This document shows, piece after piece, positions 1 to 11,882 of a DNA stretch of 64,000 nucleotides. Source of the DNA: Aspergillus flavus (Eukaryota; Ascomycota; Eurotiomycetes; Eurotiales; Aspergillaceae); NCBI RefSeq assembly GCF_009017415.1, contig NC_092406.1:4092001-4156000 (forward strand). The letters are read 5' to 3'. A program made the position numbers and the translations under genes. How positions within the stretch are numbered: the first letter of the stretch is position 1; each line of letters begins with the position of its first letter. The notes beneath the pieces are model-generated. The model saw nothing but the letters and a program-made list of their open reading frames with translations, was not told the DNA's origin and searched no databases.

Positions 1-1278
1 CATCTGCACGCTGGGTGCCCCCTGCATATATCGCAACTGCTCATGAATGGACTGGACAAGACCGGATAGATAGCTGCGCGGGTTCTTATTCTCGAGCTTG
101 CGCATCTCGCTCAATGGCGGGAACAGCGAGTAATCTGGGCCAAAGTGGTTGCGGAAGGCGACAGTTTCGGGGATGTTAGGGTCGATGGTATCTTGGGCGT
201 CGATGAGGATGGAGGTTTCGTGGGCCCAAGCACGGGAGACGTTGCGGGGGGTGTAGCCGCCGCCGCCGACAACGAGGAGGGGGAGGCCGAAGGTTTTGAC
301 GTAGGCGACGCAGGCGCCGTGGGCGGCGACGTTGAGGTTGAAGCAGCCGAGGCGGTCGCAACCGAGGGAGTCGGCGCCGCATTGGAGAACGATTGCGCCG
401 GGTTGGTAGGTTGAGATGCAGGAGCCGATGACTTCGCGGAAAAGACGGATGTAGGATTCGTCGTCGATGCCGTCGTGGAGGGGGACGTTGACGGCGTGGT
501 GTGCGCCTGGGTTCAGTGGGTGAGTTGGTCCGGTGCTGTCTAGGGCGCCGGTGCCTGGGAAGAAGTTATCCTTGTCGTATTTGTGGAAGGAGACGGTCAG
601 GACGCGATCCGTGGACCAGAAGGCTTGCTCAACGCCGTCGCCGTGGTGCACGTCGATGTCGATGTACATGACGCGCGGGTGCAGACGGAGGAGCTGTAGG
701 ATGCCGAGGACGATGTCGTTCACGTAGCAGAAGCCGCTGGCCTCGGCCTTTTTGGCGTGATGAAGACCGCCAGACCAGTTAATTGCGATTTCGGATTGAT
801 TGTTGCAGAGCTTCCGAGCAGCGTCGATGGAGCCGCCAGCGTAGAGCGAGCAGTAGTTGTACAGACCGTCGAAGATGGGGCAGTCATCGCCGAAGTTGAA
901 GCGCGCAATGTTCTCGCCTTGCTCTGGGTTCTCCATATCGCCGGGCATGACCTGGCGGAGGAAATCGAGGTAGTCTGTTTTGTGAAACTCGGCCATTTCT
1001 TCGTAGGTCGCTGAGCGAGCGAGATACAGGTCCATCGCATGGTGCATGCCGTAGGCCATGACGAGTTGTTTGGTCAGCGTCAGACGCCAGGGTTTCATCG
1101 GGTGCGATTGACCGAAATGGTGCGGTTCGACAGCTGGGTTGGCGTGCCAGGAGACGCGGTAGCCTTTGGGGCGAGCGATCCCATTTTGTTGGCGTTCATG
1201 GATGGTCTTTTGGTCGAGAGTGATGGTGGGAGTGGACGAGGGAGGGGCGTATTCTTGGACGATGGCAGAGCGTGCCAT
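1..1278 (-). CDS. hosA: Class I histone deacetylase, HosA/Hos2 type (3' end outside window)
   Basis: An open frame runs without introns from the ATG at 1278 to the window edge (426 codons, no stop reached, so the C-terminus is missing). The product should remove acetyl groups from histone tails as part of a Set3C/HDAC3-like nuclear complex. Visible class I signatures are the N-terminal HPMKPWRL, GDDCPIFDG, the active-site stretch WSGGLHHAKK, the zinc-site segment DIDVHHGDG, and GGGGYTPRNV with the catalytic tyrosine. Residue choices in HPMKPWRLTLT and DCPIFDGLYNY look closer to Hos2/HosA than to RpdA, whose long C-terminal tail could not be checked here. The start is the first ATG ahead of the conserved domain. 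It diverges from the lyase gene across a 558-bp shared promoter. The family call is very secure; the paralogue call is fairly secure. Confidence 0.94.
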   Translation of the reverse strand, partial: MARSAIVQEYAPPSSTPTITLDQKTIHERQQNGIARPKGYRVSWHANPAVEPHHFGQSHPMKPWRLTLTKQLVMAYGMHHAMDLYLARSATYEEMAEFHKTDYLDFLRQVMPGDMENPEQGENIARFNFGDDCPIFDGLYNYCSLYAGGSIDAARKLCNNQSEIAINWSGGLHHAKKAEASGFCYVNDIVLGILQLLRLHPRVMYIDIDVHHGDGVEQAFWSTDRVLTVSFHKYDKDNFFPGTGALDSTGPTHPLNPGAHHAVNVPLHDGIDDESYIRLFREVIGSCISTYQPGAIVLQCGADSLGCDRLGCFNLNVAAHGACVAYVKTFGLPLLVVGGGGYTPRNVSRAWAHETSILIDAQDTIDPNIPETVAFRNHFGPDYSLFPPLSEMRKLENKNPRSYLSGLVQSIHEQLRYMQGAPSVQM

Positions 1279-1836
1279 GATGTGAATTGGGGGGACGAGG
1301 GGAAGTGAAGAGATAGGACGGCAATGATAGGGAAAGAGGAGAAAGGTTAGGTATAGAGAAGAGAAGAAAGCCCCACTAGGAGAGCATTCTCAGAACATTG
1401 AAGGCGAGAGGCGAAGAAGAAAGAAGTATCGATACGATAAGCGGAAGAAATTCCCCAGACGTCGGAGTGCCAAGAAAATCCCGAGTTATGCCCGAGCCTT
1501 ACTTAAGCTGTTCCCGATGTCGGCTTATGCGGCAAGTTGATATCATCGTCTTGTCACCTTTGGGGCGAATGAAATAGAAACTTCTTCACTTGGATAGCTT
1601 AATAAAGCTTGTCGGGGATTTTCCTACTGTAAAACGTTCTTAACTGCCGATCCCATTACCGGTGTAACTCCCTTTTAGTGCATATAAAGCTGTGGATCCA
1701 GGTCGTCACCTTTAAATCTTTTAGACCGGACGTAGTTCTCAAACTAGGACTGTTACTGCCCAACCTGTACTTAAACTTGGTCTCGATCAACTACATCCTA
1801 GGCTTTGTCCCCAACCAAATCCCCACAACACATACG
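1279..1836. promoter_or_regulatory. Shared divergent promoter region (hosA / lyase)
   Basis: This 558-bp gap lies between two divergent start codons. A TATA-like CATATAAAG sits at 1680-1688, about 150 bp before the lyase ATG. An open frame runs in phase from 1678 into the lyase ORF, but its codons do not resemble family sequence, so it is read as leader. No other gene is visible. Confidence 0.5.
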
Positions 1837-2795
1837 ATGCCGATGGTAACAGCAGCTACTGGTCTTCGACGCACCCTTGAAGACCCGAACTCGTTCGTTG
1901 TTGCTCCCGGTGTATATGATGGCCTCTCTGCACGCATTGCGCTCTCCGTTGGCTTCGACGCCCTGTACATGGTAAGTTAAATTCGTCGGTCCCGCCACTC
2001 CCTCTCTGACTCTCATAGACGGGTGCTGGCACCGCCGCCTCTGTGCACGGACAAGCCGACCTGGGAATCTGCACCCTGAATGACATGCGCGCCAACGCCG
2101 AAATGCTCTCGAATCTTTCGCCAACTACACCCGTCATCGCAGATGCTGACACTGGTTACGGTGGTCCGATCATGGTCGCCCGCACGACCGAACAATACTC
2201 CCGCTCTGGCGTGGCCGCCTTCCACATCGAGGATCAAGTGCAGACGAAGCGCTGCGGACATCTGGGAGGGAAGATCCTTGTGGACACGGACACCTATGTG
2301 ACGCGCATTCGTGCGGCGGTACAGGCGCGACAGCGCATCGGTAGTGATATTGTGGTCATTGCCCGGACAGACTCCCTCCAGACACACGGTTACGAGGAGA
2401 GTGTAGCACGTCTACGAGCAGCGCGGGACGCTGGCGCAGACGTAGGTTTCCTGGAGGGAATTACATCCAAGGAAATGGCAAGGCAGGTGGTGAAGGAGCT
2501 GGCTCCGTGGCCGATGCTGCTCAACATGGTCGAGCATGGGGCGACTCCGTCGATCTCGGCGGCTGAGGCCAAGGAGATGGGATTCCGTATCATCATCTTC
2601 CCGTTTGCCGGTCTGGGACCCGCCTGTGCAGCCATGCGCGAAGCAATGGAGAAACTAAAGGCTGATGGTATCCCCGGCTTGTCCAAGGAGCTGACTCCGC
2701 AGATGTTGTTCCGGGTCTGCGGGCTAGATGAAAGTATCAAAGTCGATGCGGAGGCTGGAGGAGCGGCATTTGAAGGCGGGGTTGATCTGAAGTAA
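1837..2795 (+). CDS. Isocitrate lyase / PEP mutase superfamily enzyme
   Basis: Two exons, 1837-1971 and 2019-2795, joined across a 47-nt intron (GTAAGT donor, CATAG acceptor, branch-like CTGAC) encode 303 residues. The protein is a TIM-barrel enzyme of the lyase/mutase superfamily that makes or breaks C-C or P-C bonds next to a carboxylate. The metal-binding loop DADTGYGG lies near residues 86-93. The catalytic loop KRCGH has its cysteine at about 124; true PEP mutases lack this cysteine, so a lyase (2-methylisocitrate, dimethylmalate or oxaloacetate hydrolase-like) is more likely. The family usually has 280-310 residues, so the length is normal. No targeting signal is evident, which argues against the mitochondrial methylcitrate-cycle lyase. 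The substrate cannot be read from sequence alone. Confidence 0.9.
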
Positions 2796-5464
2796 GAGTT
2801 ACGCCGTACTGTACGGTAAATGAAGGTCAGCTGTAACAGCATCGACTATTATCCTTTTGAACTAGGAATAACAACGAGCTCGACGGTGTCCCCTTATTGC
2901 ATGATATCAAATCCAGAGTTTTTGTTCCCGTGATGATACGTTGGTCTCCATTTCTGTCATGTCTCCCAGAGCTCTCTCGTATGGTGTTTCGGGATTAGCA
3001 TGCACGGTGCGTGTCAGACAAGGCGTGAGAGACTAATATGCTTGGCCTGAGTATATTGCTCCAGCACTAGACGTAGCATATCGCTCCCTCGGTCACGATG
3101 CCGCGTCACCAGTGTATGATGTAGTAAGTATACTCAATGCTAGTCTGGTCGAGAAGGTAAAATAAAGTATGGTCTTTGTTTGGCGTTGTGCGACCTTAAC
3201 AGCGAGCAGTAGCGAGCTGCCCGATGATCGCGAGGGCCTTACTACGTATAAGACAATTGTAAGGGCGCTCCTGGTCCGGGATGAACTGGAGCTGCAGGTG
3301 ATGCCAAGATCACTATATATCAAGCTGTGTCACGGCCGATAGCTGTCAGGCCCGTACATAGTAGGGATTGACGGGCGCCGGGACTCCGTCATTAACAGTG
3401 CACAATATATGCCAAGAAACTAGGGACGAGGTTATAGATAGGTGATGGATGATCATTAAGGCATCCCGGTGTTCTTCTGAAAGCAACCTCCACCAGCGTG
3501 TCGGCGGTCGAAGATACTAAGACGGAATGTAGATACTTCATCTCGAGTACTATCCCCGTATGCAAGTCGAACGAATACTCCGAAGGTGGGTAACTCTAAA
3601 TCCAGGTGGTGAAGCTTGGCGACAATCACATGACCACTGCTTTGCCGACTGCCGACATTAAGTTTCAGGGATCATCCAAGACAGCTTACGAGTCCCTGGT
3701 CCATGTGGGTGGAAATTGATGGAGAGAAAAGGGTGAGCCTAAGAATATCCCCAGCTCAAATTTCGAGCAAGGAAAGTTGCTGCACAGATGAGATTAAGCC
3801 AGTCGATGCAATCTCCCGTTTCATGGTCAGCCCTTGCTTGGTTCCGTCGTCAACCGTGGAACGCGTACCCACAACAGTGCTGTTGATTTATGTTCCAATT
3901 GTGTAGTTGTGTAATTGCCATTTTCCACGGAGGTCCATCTCCCTCATTTTCGATTTTGAATGGCGCTGAGATTTTCAAGGGAGGGTACAGTGTACACGTT
4001 CCAGAAGCGTCCTAGGCCTTTCTGCTTTAGCGCACCGTCCGCTCGTATCCTCACAGGCCAGCTCCCTGAGATTAACCGGTGGCAATGGCAGTTGTGGACA
4101 CAGGCACGGGCGACCATTGTGGATCTGACCCCTTCGTTAGTCCAGAATCCTGCTGTGCCGACCCTCATTGACCCACGACAGTAGCTGGCTGGAAGGGTCT
4201 ACGGAAGTCTCTGTCAGGTGTTGCCTACACAGATAGAGACTATGGGGTTAAGATTTTGAGGAGGGGAAAGGAATGCAGGCGGGAATCGCGACAAGGGTTC
4301 ACGACAGTCAAGGAGCAGTGAGGCACTGTATCCCCGGGGAAAAAATGGAAATCTTACAGAATACATACTACCTCATGCTCAAGATGAGGTGCTGGAAGTC
4401 TAACAAGTACTGTACTTTCGTGTGGGGTGCGAGTGATATCGTACCAATCAACAGATGGCCATCGTTACCTACTCATGTATGTACAGTACGTACTGTACCT
4501 GACATTGCGGTGAAGCGGAAGAGGGGATTCCAGTACTGCCAGAGTCATTGTACCTCGTATAGTATATAATATTATTGAAGTTCACCAACAATTGTCTCCG
4601 CTCGAGGGCTCGCAACGTAGCAGGTCAGATGTTGTCAGGCACCCCAATCGCAAGACGAGGAATTGGACAGATGCTTTGTCGGTCATGCAGGAATCATCAC
4701 AGCAGCAGTCGATGACTTGTCATATCATGACGATCAGGCAACATTCCATCAATCTAATCATGATGATCGGAATGGAGATGTGAAGTGAAGCCTCATCGGA
4801 CACGTCAAAGCTGTAACGGTTGAGATAGACATGGTGTCTCTTGAGAAAGAATGATTAGAAGACCACGGGATGTAAGCTGAGTAGTGGTACCCAAGTACAT
4901 ACTTACTCGAGTAGTTCTCCGTACTATACCGTATGGAAACCACGGTAAAGGTGTGATCACCCGGCTGCCGTTCCAAGGGACCAGAGTCTCGACCTAAGTG
5001 GGTAGTGGGCCCTTCAGGGTCTTTTGCACCAATGGAGACCCTGAAAACAACGCCAACGGGGAACGCTCAGGGACCGATGCCTCGACTCAACCAATGAAGA
5101 ACCACAACACTTCTCGTGTCCCCTGATCGGCCCCCTTTTCATTTAATGAACCCCATTGATGAACCTCGCGCTGAAAGTATTATTACACTGAACATCCTCC
5201 CCCCAGTCACTCCATGATCTCTTTCTCTTCTTCTTCTCTATCACGATTCATTCCCTTACCTTGGGTTCGCAATACACTCCTTTCGTTAGTTTTGTTTTAT
5301 AGAGCCTGTGGTTGCTCGAGACATTCCTTCAATCACCCACCAAAACACATTCCTTGATATTATTTGCGTTACCTGGTCGTACTGTGACATATACCTATTG
5401 TGATACCCACATCTCTCGTACATAACCCTGGTTATCTGTGAACATCCAACGCAGTTTTACCACC
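2796..5464. other. Intergenic, 2.7 kb, no gene recognised
   Basis: Only short ORFs below 100 codons occur, with no shared exon signals. The right end (about 5200-5464) is pyrimidine-rich and then A/C-rich and looks like the promoter and leader of the Asp f 4-like gene. GTAC-rich short palindromes occur near 4480-4500. Confidence 0.5.
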
Positions 5465-6436
5465 ATGCAGCTCAAGAACTCGCTGTTCCTGCTCACCGCG
5501 TTGACGGCCGGTTCCGCCGTCGCCCGTATGCACGGCCACGAGCGCCGTCATGCTCACCACCACCTGCAGCACGAGGAGAAGCGCGCGGTCGGTGATATAG
5601 TCTATGCCAACTTTAACGGCGTCTGGAAGTCCTGGGTCAATGAGTGGTCCGGCGTCAGCGCTACCTCCGCCTCCGGCTCCACTCCCACTACAGTTTCCTC
5701 CTCGACTTCTTCTGTTGCCACTGCCTCCGCTGTCCCTACCGCCAGCAGTGGCCCTACCGTGACCACACCTGGATCCTGCAAGGAGTGGCATGCTCACCAG
5801 GACGGTGACGTGTACACTCGCGAGGGCTTCGGAGGACAGACCCCAAACAACGGCAAGCCTTACATCGACTACATCGGTAACCTTGGCAGCCCATACGGCA
5901 AAAACATCATCGAGGTCGCCGAGAGCAAGGCCTGCGAGTACAAGTATGTCGTCCGCATCCAGGGCAGCGAGAAGGATACCTGGACTATTGCCTTCTGGAA
6001 CAAGATCGGCCCTGATCTCAAGCTCACTGGCTGGTACGGCAATGCTGTTCTGACCATCAAGATCAACCCCGGTGAGACCAAGTACGTTGCTTTCGACGAG
6101 GACACCCAGGCTGCTTGGGGTGCTGCCAAGGGTGACTCGCTTCCTCTGGACCAGTACGGTGGCTACGGCTGCACCTGGGGTGAAATCGACGTCGGCAACC
6201 TCAGCAATGATGCCTGGTCCGGCTGGGATGTGTCTGCCATCCAGGCCCAGAATGCCGGTCTCGATGTCCAGGGCATGAAAATCTGCACCCACGACAACCA
6301 AAAGTGCTCTTCCATCTCCAACTTAGCCAAGGCGGTTGACAACGCCTACACTGCCCTAGACGCCGGTAAAGACGGCATCGGTGGTGAATGGCCCGCTGGC
6401 CCTCTCCGTCTGGTTGTCGACATTGACTACGACTAA
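5465..6436 (+). CDS. aspf4: Asp f 4-like secreted protein
   Basis: A single exon of 323 codons encodes a secreted protein of the Asp f 4 allergen family, whose biochemical role is unknown. Residues 1-20 (MQLKNSLFLL start) form a hydrophobic signal peptide. A His/Arg-rich stretch follows, ending in a Lys-Arg pair at about 39-40 that fits Kex2 processing. Next comes a Ser/Thr/Pro-rich linker (about 55-105), then the conserved globular part with four to five cysteines and the segments FWNKIGPD, GGYGCTWGE and WSGWDVSAIQ. The open frame begins 27 nt upstream at a GTG; the ATG at 5465, preceded by CACC, is chosen because the signal peptide begins there. Codon bias is strong (C-ending codons), suggesting high expression. 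Similarity to Asp f 4 is recalled family knowledge; the orthologue call is probable. Confidence 0.93.
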   Translation: MQLKNSLFLLTALTAGSAVARMHGHERRHAHHHLQHEEKRAVGDIVYANFNGVWKSWVNEWSGVSATSASGSTPTTVSSSTSSVATASAVPTASSGPTVTTPGSCKEWHAHQDGDVYTREGFGGQTPNNGKPYIDYIGNLGSPYGKNIIEVAESKACEYKYVVRIQGSEKDTWTIAFWNKIGPDLKLTGWYGNAVLTIKINPGETKYVAFDEDTQAAWGAAKGDSLPLDQYGGYGCTWGEIDVGNLSNDAWSGWDVSAIQAQNAGLDVQGMKICTHDNQKCSSISNLAKAVDNAYTALDAGKDGIGGEWPAGPLRLVVDIDYD

Positions 6437-7610
6437 GCGTTGTTTCTGTGCCCTGTCGGTTCCTTTTTTTTACCTTTCCATGACTTTTCTTCTTCTGCAA
6501 AATTGGTTAGGGGTTGGAGGTGTTTTTCTCTTCATTGTACGCGGTGTGTAACGCTGCTTGAGCGCCGAAACCAGCATGTCCGGTTCCATCAAGCCCTGGC
6601 ACCCGTGACCGCCATCCGGCCTTGACGATAGTGCATTCATTTCCATGTACATACATATACCACTGTTCACTGTCTATTTATTTAGTTTCATATCACGATA
6701 GAACCATGTACAAATTTGTCCATGCTCCGCCCGTAGCATTCCATACCTTTTCCCCTTGGAATGTACATGACACATACCTCCCCTATCTTAAATTACCATT
6801 CTTCCCAAACCTATCTCACGCCCTCTATATAATAGCCCTAATTCGACCTTGAAATCCAGAGCAACCCCCCAAACCAAATCCCAGACCCCAACAAAGAGAC
6901 CCTTTCCAAACACAGAAGATAAAAGGGACCCATCTATAAATAACCCTCACGTCAGCAACCCTCCCCTTTTCTATAATTGGCATCATATCTATATTCAGAT
7001 CAATCGGTATCCTCACCTCTAGAGTTCGCTTAATATAGACTCCATCCAGCACGCCGCGTCTAAGAATACTGAGTCTATAAATGTAGTTTCAGAGTCGGAG
7101 GTGACGTATCAGATATAGAGAGTCTAGTTAGGCTAAACGTCGAAGGGCAGGGAGTGTTGTGTAATTTTGTATGGGGTTCTTTGAGTGATTGATTGGTGGG
7201 TGGTGTGGTCCTGTGGGTGTAATGTACGTACTCCGTCCATATGTATGTATTGCATTATGTGAGGTATTGGTGCGTAGGTGTATTAGGAGTATGTGCTGAT
7301 GGATGAGGTTATGGGAATGTGAGTCTAGAATGGGTGTATGTGTGATATTTGACAGGGTCGTTGGCTTTTCAGTTGGGGGATGGTCATATATGGAGCCGTT
7401 GTCCTATTGAAGTCTGACATCAAGTACATATCATATCTATGGTACAAGTAGGTCCGGTGTTGACTTGTGTGTTTGAGAGAAGGTGAGAGAGTGATATTAG
7501 ATAGCATGTGGTTGGAGGTATAATCAATCACAGAATCGGGAGTAAAGAAGAACAATCAGGTATTCTATTCATACATATACGGCCAATTAATATATCAATG
7601 GACTGAGCAA
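6437..7610. other. Convergent intergenic region with two 3' ends
   Basis: The Asp f 4-like gene and Sam37 converge here. The 1.2 kb is AT-rich with TGTATGTAT-type runs (about 7220-7250), and only short ORFs are seen. It should hold both 3' UTRs and polyadenylation sites. Confidence 0.5.
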
Positions 7611-9069
7611 TCACAGCCCAGCCAGCATATTCTGCACCTGAAGGGAATCGGGCTCTATATCCGGCATAGGTTCGAATTCATCGTCCTCTTCATATTCATC
7701 ACCTATTTCTGCAGAGAAAAATCCCTCGTACGTCATATACCCGATCAACGCGGCAATGCCACCCACAGCGTATGCGATATTGACCAGGATATCTTTCTTC
7801 TGTCCCTTCGCAAGCGCAGACAGTTTCCGGCTATCGGGCTCCGAGAGGCCCGAGTCCGGTGACTCCGCTGCTACTCGCAGCCTATCCTGGGCGCGGATGT
7901 CTTTGAGGATCGGCGTGTTGTCGGCAAGGACGTTGAAGAGGGTGTTCCCCAACGTGGTGAGACGAGCACGTTCCGGTGCACGCCAAGGTAGTGATGAGCC
8001 GCTATTCGGGGTAGGGGTATATGCATGCGACACCTCGGCGCCGAGACCGTAGCATTGTTGGCGCGTACGCTCGGTATATACGGTCAACCGAGGAGCCTTG
8101 CTCTTCATCGCATCGCGGAGCCATGAGAAAGATAGTTCAGGAACAAGAGCCAAAGACAAGTATCCAACGGCCAAGCAGTCTAAGCTAGATGGACCTTCGT
8201 TCTCGCCCGTGAGGAGATACACTTTATCACCCAAGATCTCTTCCAGCGGCTCGAAGAGCTCCCCGGTCAAGGCATCCAGTCGGAACTGGTTCTGCTGCGA
8301 GGTCTTCCCCAGGAGACTTGTGACGGTATCACGCGGCCGGCGGATGAAGTTTGGAGGGATCTGGCCGGCTGCGACGGCGGCCGAGTGCTCGCGTTGGCGC
8401 TGATCTTCAATGGCTTGTAGATCCAGTGACGAGAGCCCGAGATGATCTGTTCGGGCTTTTGCGGCAGCGTGAATTTTTGGAGGGAGAATCCATTGGTTCG
8501 GCCACTGGAGGATGGAGCCGTAGGCGGGGGAGGTCTGGTTGTAGTAGTTCTGACTGGTTACGTAGAGGGAGAGGTCGACGAGAGCATGGGCGCGGGATTC
8601 GACGAAGGATGAGAATCTGATTTTTTGGTCATACGTACGATTAGATGACCATTCCGCTCACCTAGACAATAGCCGAAGTCAAATATGAGACAAACGTACC
8701 CAATGTTGTCGGCCCTTTGCAGACCGCTCAACCCTGCATCTAAATCCCACTCGCCATTCGAGTATTGTCGCAGATAATCCACGATATTTCGGAACCGGCT
8801 CACCCATGTCGAGCCATTTCGTAGAGCGGGCAATTCACCTGTGCACCCAATCAGAAAACAAAGAGGCTTAGTTAGTCCATTGCGCTACAAACCCCAGATC
8901 CGCGACATGGATACTTACAGGTTGGGGACACGGAAGGATCGCTGCTTGCGACAAGCACCCACGCGTCCTTCGGCACGGCCAGAGAAAAATAGGCTATGGT
9001 TGCGAGACATTGCGCCTCGATTGAGGGCAGGGAGAAGGCCGGACCCCAGACATGGAGCTCCAAAACCAT
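7611..9069 (-). CDS. sam37: Sam37 / metaxin-like mitochondrial sorting protein
   Basis: Three exons, 9069-8919, 8838-8700 and 8616-7611 (introns 79 and 83 nt, GTAAGT and GTACGT donors), give 431 residues. Sam37 is a peripheral subunit of the SAM complex in the mitochondrial outer membrane, which inserts beta-barrel proteins. The N-terminus MVLELHVWGPAFSLPS is the typical Tom37/metaxin thioredoxin-like start. The middle (RADNIGFSSFVESRAH, joined exactly across intron 2) is the conserved GST-like part. A hydrophobic segment at about 373-392 (ILVNIAYAVGGIAALIGYMT) followed by an acidic tail would be a C-terminal membrane segment. Both splice junctions restore conserved sequence, which supports the model. 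It converges with the Asp f 4-like gene. Confidence 0.93.
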
Positions 9070-11604
9070 TTTAATTTCTTATCTTGTTTTTGTTATCCTT
9101 GCGGTTGGAGGTGGAAATGCCCATTCTGGGGTTTGCGGAATTGGACGTGAGGATCACGTGGGGAATGCCGTTGTATATTGATTTGATTGGTGTCCTGAGG
9201 CAATCAGGCAACTGTTGCGAATAAGTGCATGTTCCGAATGTACTCATGGACTGCATGTACGACCTTTTCATTTCGCCGTGAAATGATGTCCGTGTTCAAA
9301 TGGGGAAAATGTACTTCGGAAAAGAAGTTGTAGATTTAATTGGGAAGAGAATGAATGCTACCTCAATTAACACCCTACATGAGTCTACCGGACTTCGATG
9401 TTACATTAATCTCGTCAACGGCAATTAATTTAATTTTTTTTTTCTTTTTCTTTCCCTCTTTGTTTCCTGCGGTATGCAGGATATATTGCTGATGGTTCTT
9501 ATCGGAGACACTAAAATCGACGTCTCGATTTAACCGGTGGAATTACCGCATCCGATGATGGCCTGAAGGAGCCTCAGGTGAAGCAACTATCCATTAACTA
9601 AAAAGTACTAACGATGCGTGAGGGAATATGATCACGGTATTGGGACAGAGCACGAATGAGAGGTTTTACGGCATTCAGCTGGTCCAGATAAGTAGGTAGA
9701 TAGGCAAGGCGCGGGTCTTGGGGATTCCATTCCATACACACTGACCCGTGCTGAAATGCGGAGTAACTTGGCCATGACACTTAGTGCAGCGACTTCGGTT
9801 CAGCTCAATTCCATACAATCCCGCACATGGGACCATAACAATCAAGGTAAGTGAAACATGGTCCCATCCCAATTGTACATGCAGTTATTAGTACATCAGT
9901 CCGTAGTACGGTGTACAAAGCTGAAGGTCATTTGACAGCTCCCCTCGGCGGTTACAGGACCTACACTGAACACTGATTAGGTTTGCTGATCATCAGTCGT
10001 CCAGGCACCCAACAAACAAGGCATTGGCTGGGATTGGGCTGAGGGATTTACCCACTTGCGCACCTGGGAAAGCATTTGGATCCGAACATATCATAGGGGA
10101 CGAAAAGTCAATATCAGTCTGTCCTCACCGTCGTGTACATAGCCAGTTGTACAGGACCTACTATGTACATAACGGCTATCATGCTGATATTACGTACAGC
10201 GATAGGTAGCGTTCGGTCTGATGGATGCACGAACGGATGCAGGCTGCAGGCGGCTGTAAGATTAGATTAGGTATCAGCTTTGGCCTTTTTTTTCTCTCTG
10301 TCATTTTTAACGGGCATCATTCTGGTAATGCTTGTGACCTCATCAACAAAGGAAGGAAAAAGAAAAGAAAAGAAAAAGAAACAGAGATTATGCGCGGCAA
10401 ACGAGGGGAAAAGGTACAGACGAGAGAAAAAAAAAAACAAGGATGGTCGCAAGTTACACCCGTCAGCCGCCTTGCAAGGATTGATCGATAGTCGCGATTG
10501 TGAACAGGGAACAACGGCGCTATCGACTCATGATCCCTGCGGGTAATTCGGCCGACTCCATAAGCGGCACAAGTCGGCGTCACATCATGAGTGCAGACCA
10601 TGCGGTCATCGTGAGACAATTAAGCGCTGGTAGCGAGGGAGAGTGGAGCATTCGGTCTAGGAGAATAAATTGATCTCATTGTTTGATTCAAAACGCTGGC
10701 AAGAATGCAATGTGTGTTGGGTATATTAAGTCTATTATACATGCCGTTGCTTCAGATGAAATTAAAAGCCCCCATAAAAAAAAAAAGAGAGAAAAGAAAA
10801 GAAAAAGGTAATAAACAAGAGATGGTACAGAAAAGAGAAAAGACCCATGATTAAATAAGCTTCGAGGAAAAGTTCCCGCAAATCAAAATGGGGAGTTCCA
10901 ATAACGCTTTGACATCGCGAATGGTCAGGTAAATCCCATGCTTCGTAGCGACGTTTGGTTGGCTGAAAGGTGAGATGTTGTCAGGCTCTAAGCCTCCAAA
11001 CGCCCCCCTGGTGTCCCATAGCTTTGCGGGGTTTGTGCCGATAACGAGCCGTTGGAAACCACCGATGTGAGAGATAAGTGACAACGTGGGTGGGGAGATC
11101 GCGAACCCCGATAACTTTGATATCATTTGTGTTGTCAGGTGCCTGCCTTGCATGACGCCGTTGGTCAAATCAAATGACCGCATGCATCACTGGTGGCCTG
11201 ATGTCGCAATGCCAAAGCGCCGTTGCAGAAGGAAAGAAGAAGAAAAAAGCGTGGCGCCGGCGCCTGTCCGTAGAATCGGAGTGTGAAGAAAGATAAACTC
11301 CCGCAAGTAACGTCATCGCGCAGCTCCTATCTGAAGCCAGTTGAGATCCCAATGGAGTGAAAAATCCGAAATGGTAGAAGCGAAGAAGATAAGATAACGT
11401 CGAATAAAGGTTGTATATGAGAATGCGTTCGGGGTAGATCAAAGCCATTTTGCAGTTCCGAAATCGAAAATCGTGATATCCATATGCCAAATGCAACGCC
11501 GTTTCGTGAGCGTCACGAGTCGGTTCGTGTTGATGCTTTCGCACGACGGGGTGAATGAACCGCTCGAGTACGCCGGGTCGTCATTTCATCACAAAGCCCA
11601 AGGT
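9070..11604. other. Gene-poor region, 2.5 kb
   Basis: Nothing convincing is coded here. The left end is the Sam37 promoter. Poly-purine runs of A/G (about 10350-10440 and 10770-10850) and T-runs (9430-9460) occur. ORFs of 60-110 codons on both strands show low complexity or no coding signature. Confidence 0.45.
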
Positions 11605-11691
11605 TTACTTGGGAAGAGGAGGAAGCGGACCCTTGGGAGGAGGACCAGGGCAAGGAGGGAACTGAGAAGTAGAGCCACCGATGGAAGGCAT
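11605..11691 (-). CDS. Candidate 28-residue proline-rich microprotein
   Basis: A TATA box (TATATATAAAG, complement of 11883-11893) is followed by a pyrimidine-rich initiator zone and an A/C-rich leader. The first ATG on this strand after the TATA box is at 11691, in a good context (TTCACAATG). The frame encodes 28 residues: MPSIGGSTSQF, then a Pro-rich half with one Cys, ending PPLPK and TAA. No other ATG lies between the TATA box and this start, which is the main argument that it is translated. The stop overlaps a possible splice donor (CCCAA|GTAAAC), so it could instead be the first exon of a longer product, but no continuing exon was found. The function is unknown; the ORF may also be a regulatory leader peptide. 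Confidence 0.4.
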   Translation of the reverse strand: MPSIGGSTSQFPPCPGPPPKGPLPPLPK

Positions 11692-11882
11692 TGTGAATAG
11701 AGGTTGATATGGTGTTGGTGGTGAGAGTAGTGGTGGTTGATAGTTTTCTTGTAATAGGCCTGGACGGTGTAGTTGGCAGTTTCAGGAGTAACTTCTTGAC
11801 TGTGTAGAAGTGCAACCCAATGGTATTTAATGTCTTTGAAATGAGAAAAGGAAGAAACAAGAGAAGACGAGGTCTACCAGAG

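Noticed and set aside
145..1014. Plus-strand ORFs across the first kilobase
   Set aside because: They are shadows of the strongly biased histone deacetylase gene on the minus strand.
1678..1836. In-frame upstream extension of the lyase ORF
   Set aside because: Its residues (hydrophobic, no family similarity) overlap the TATA-like region; the ATG at 1837 starts at the usual family position.
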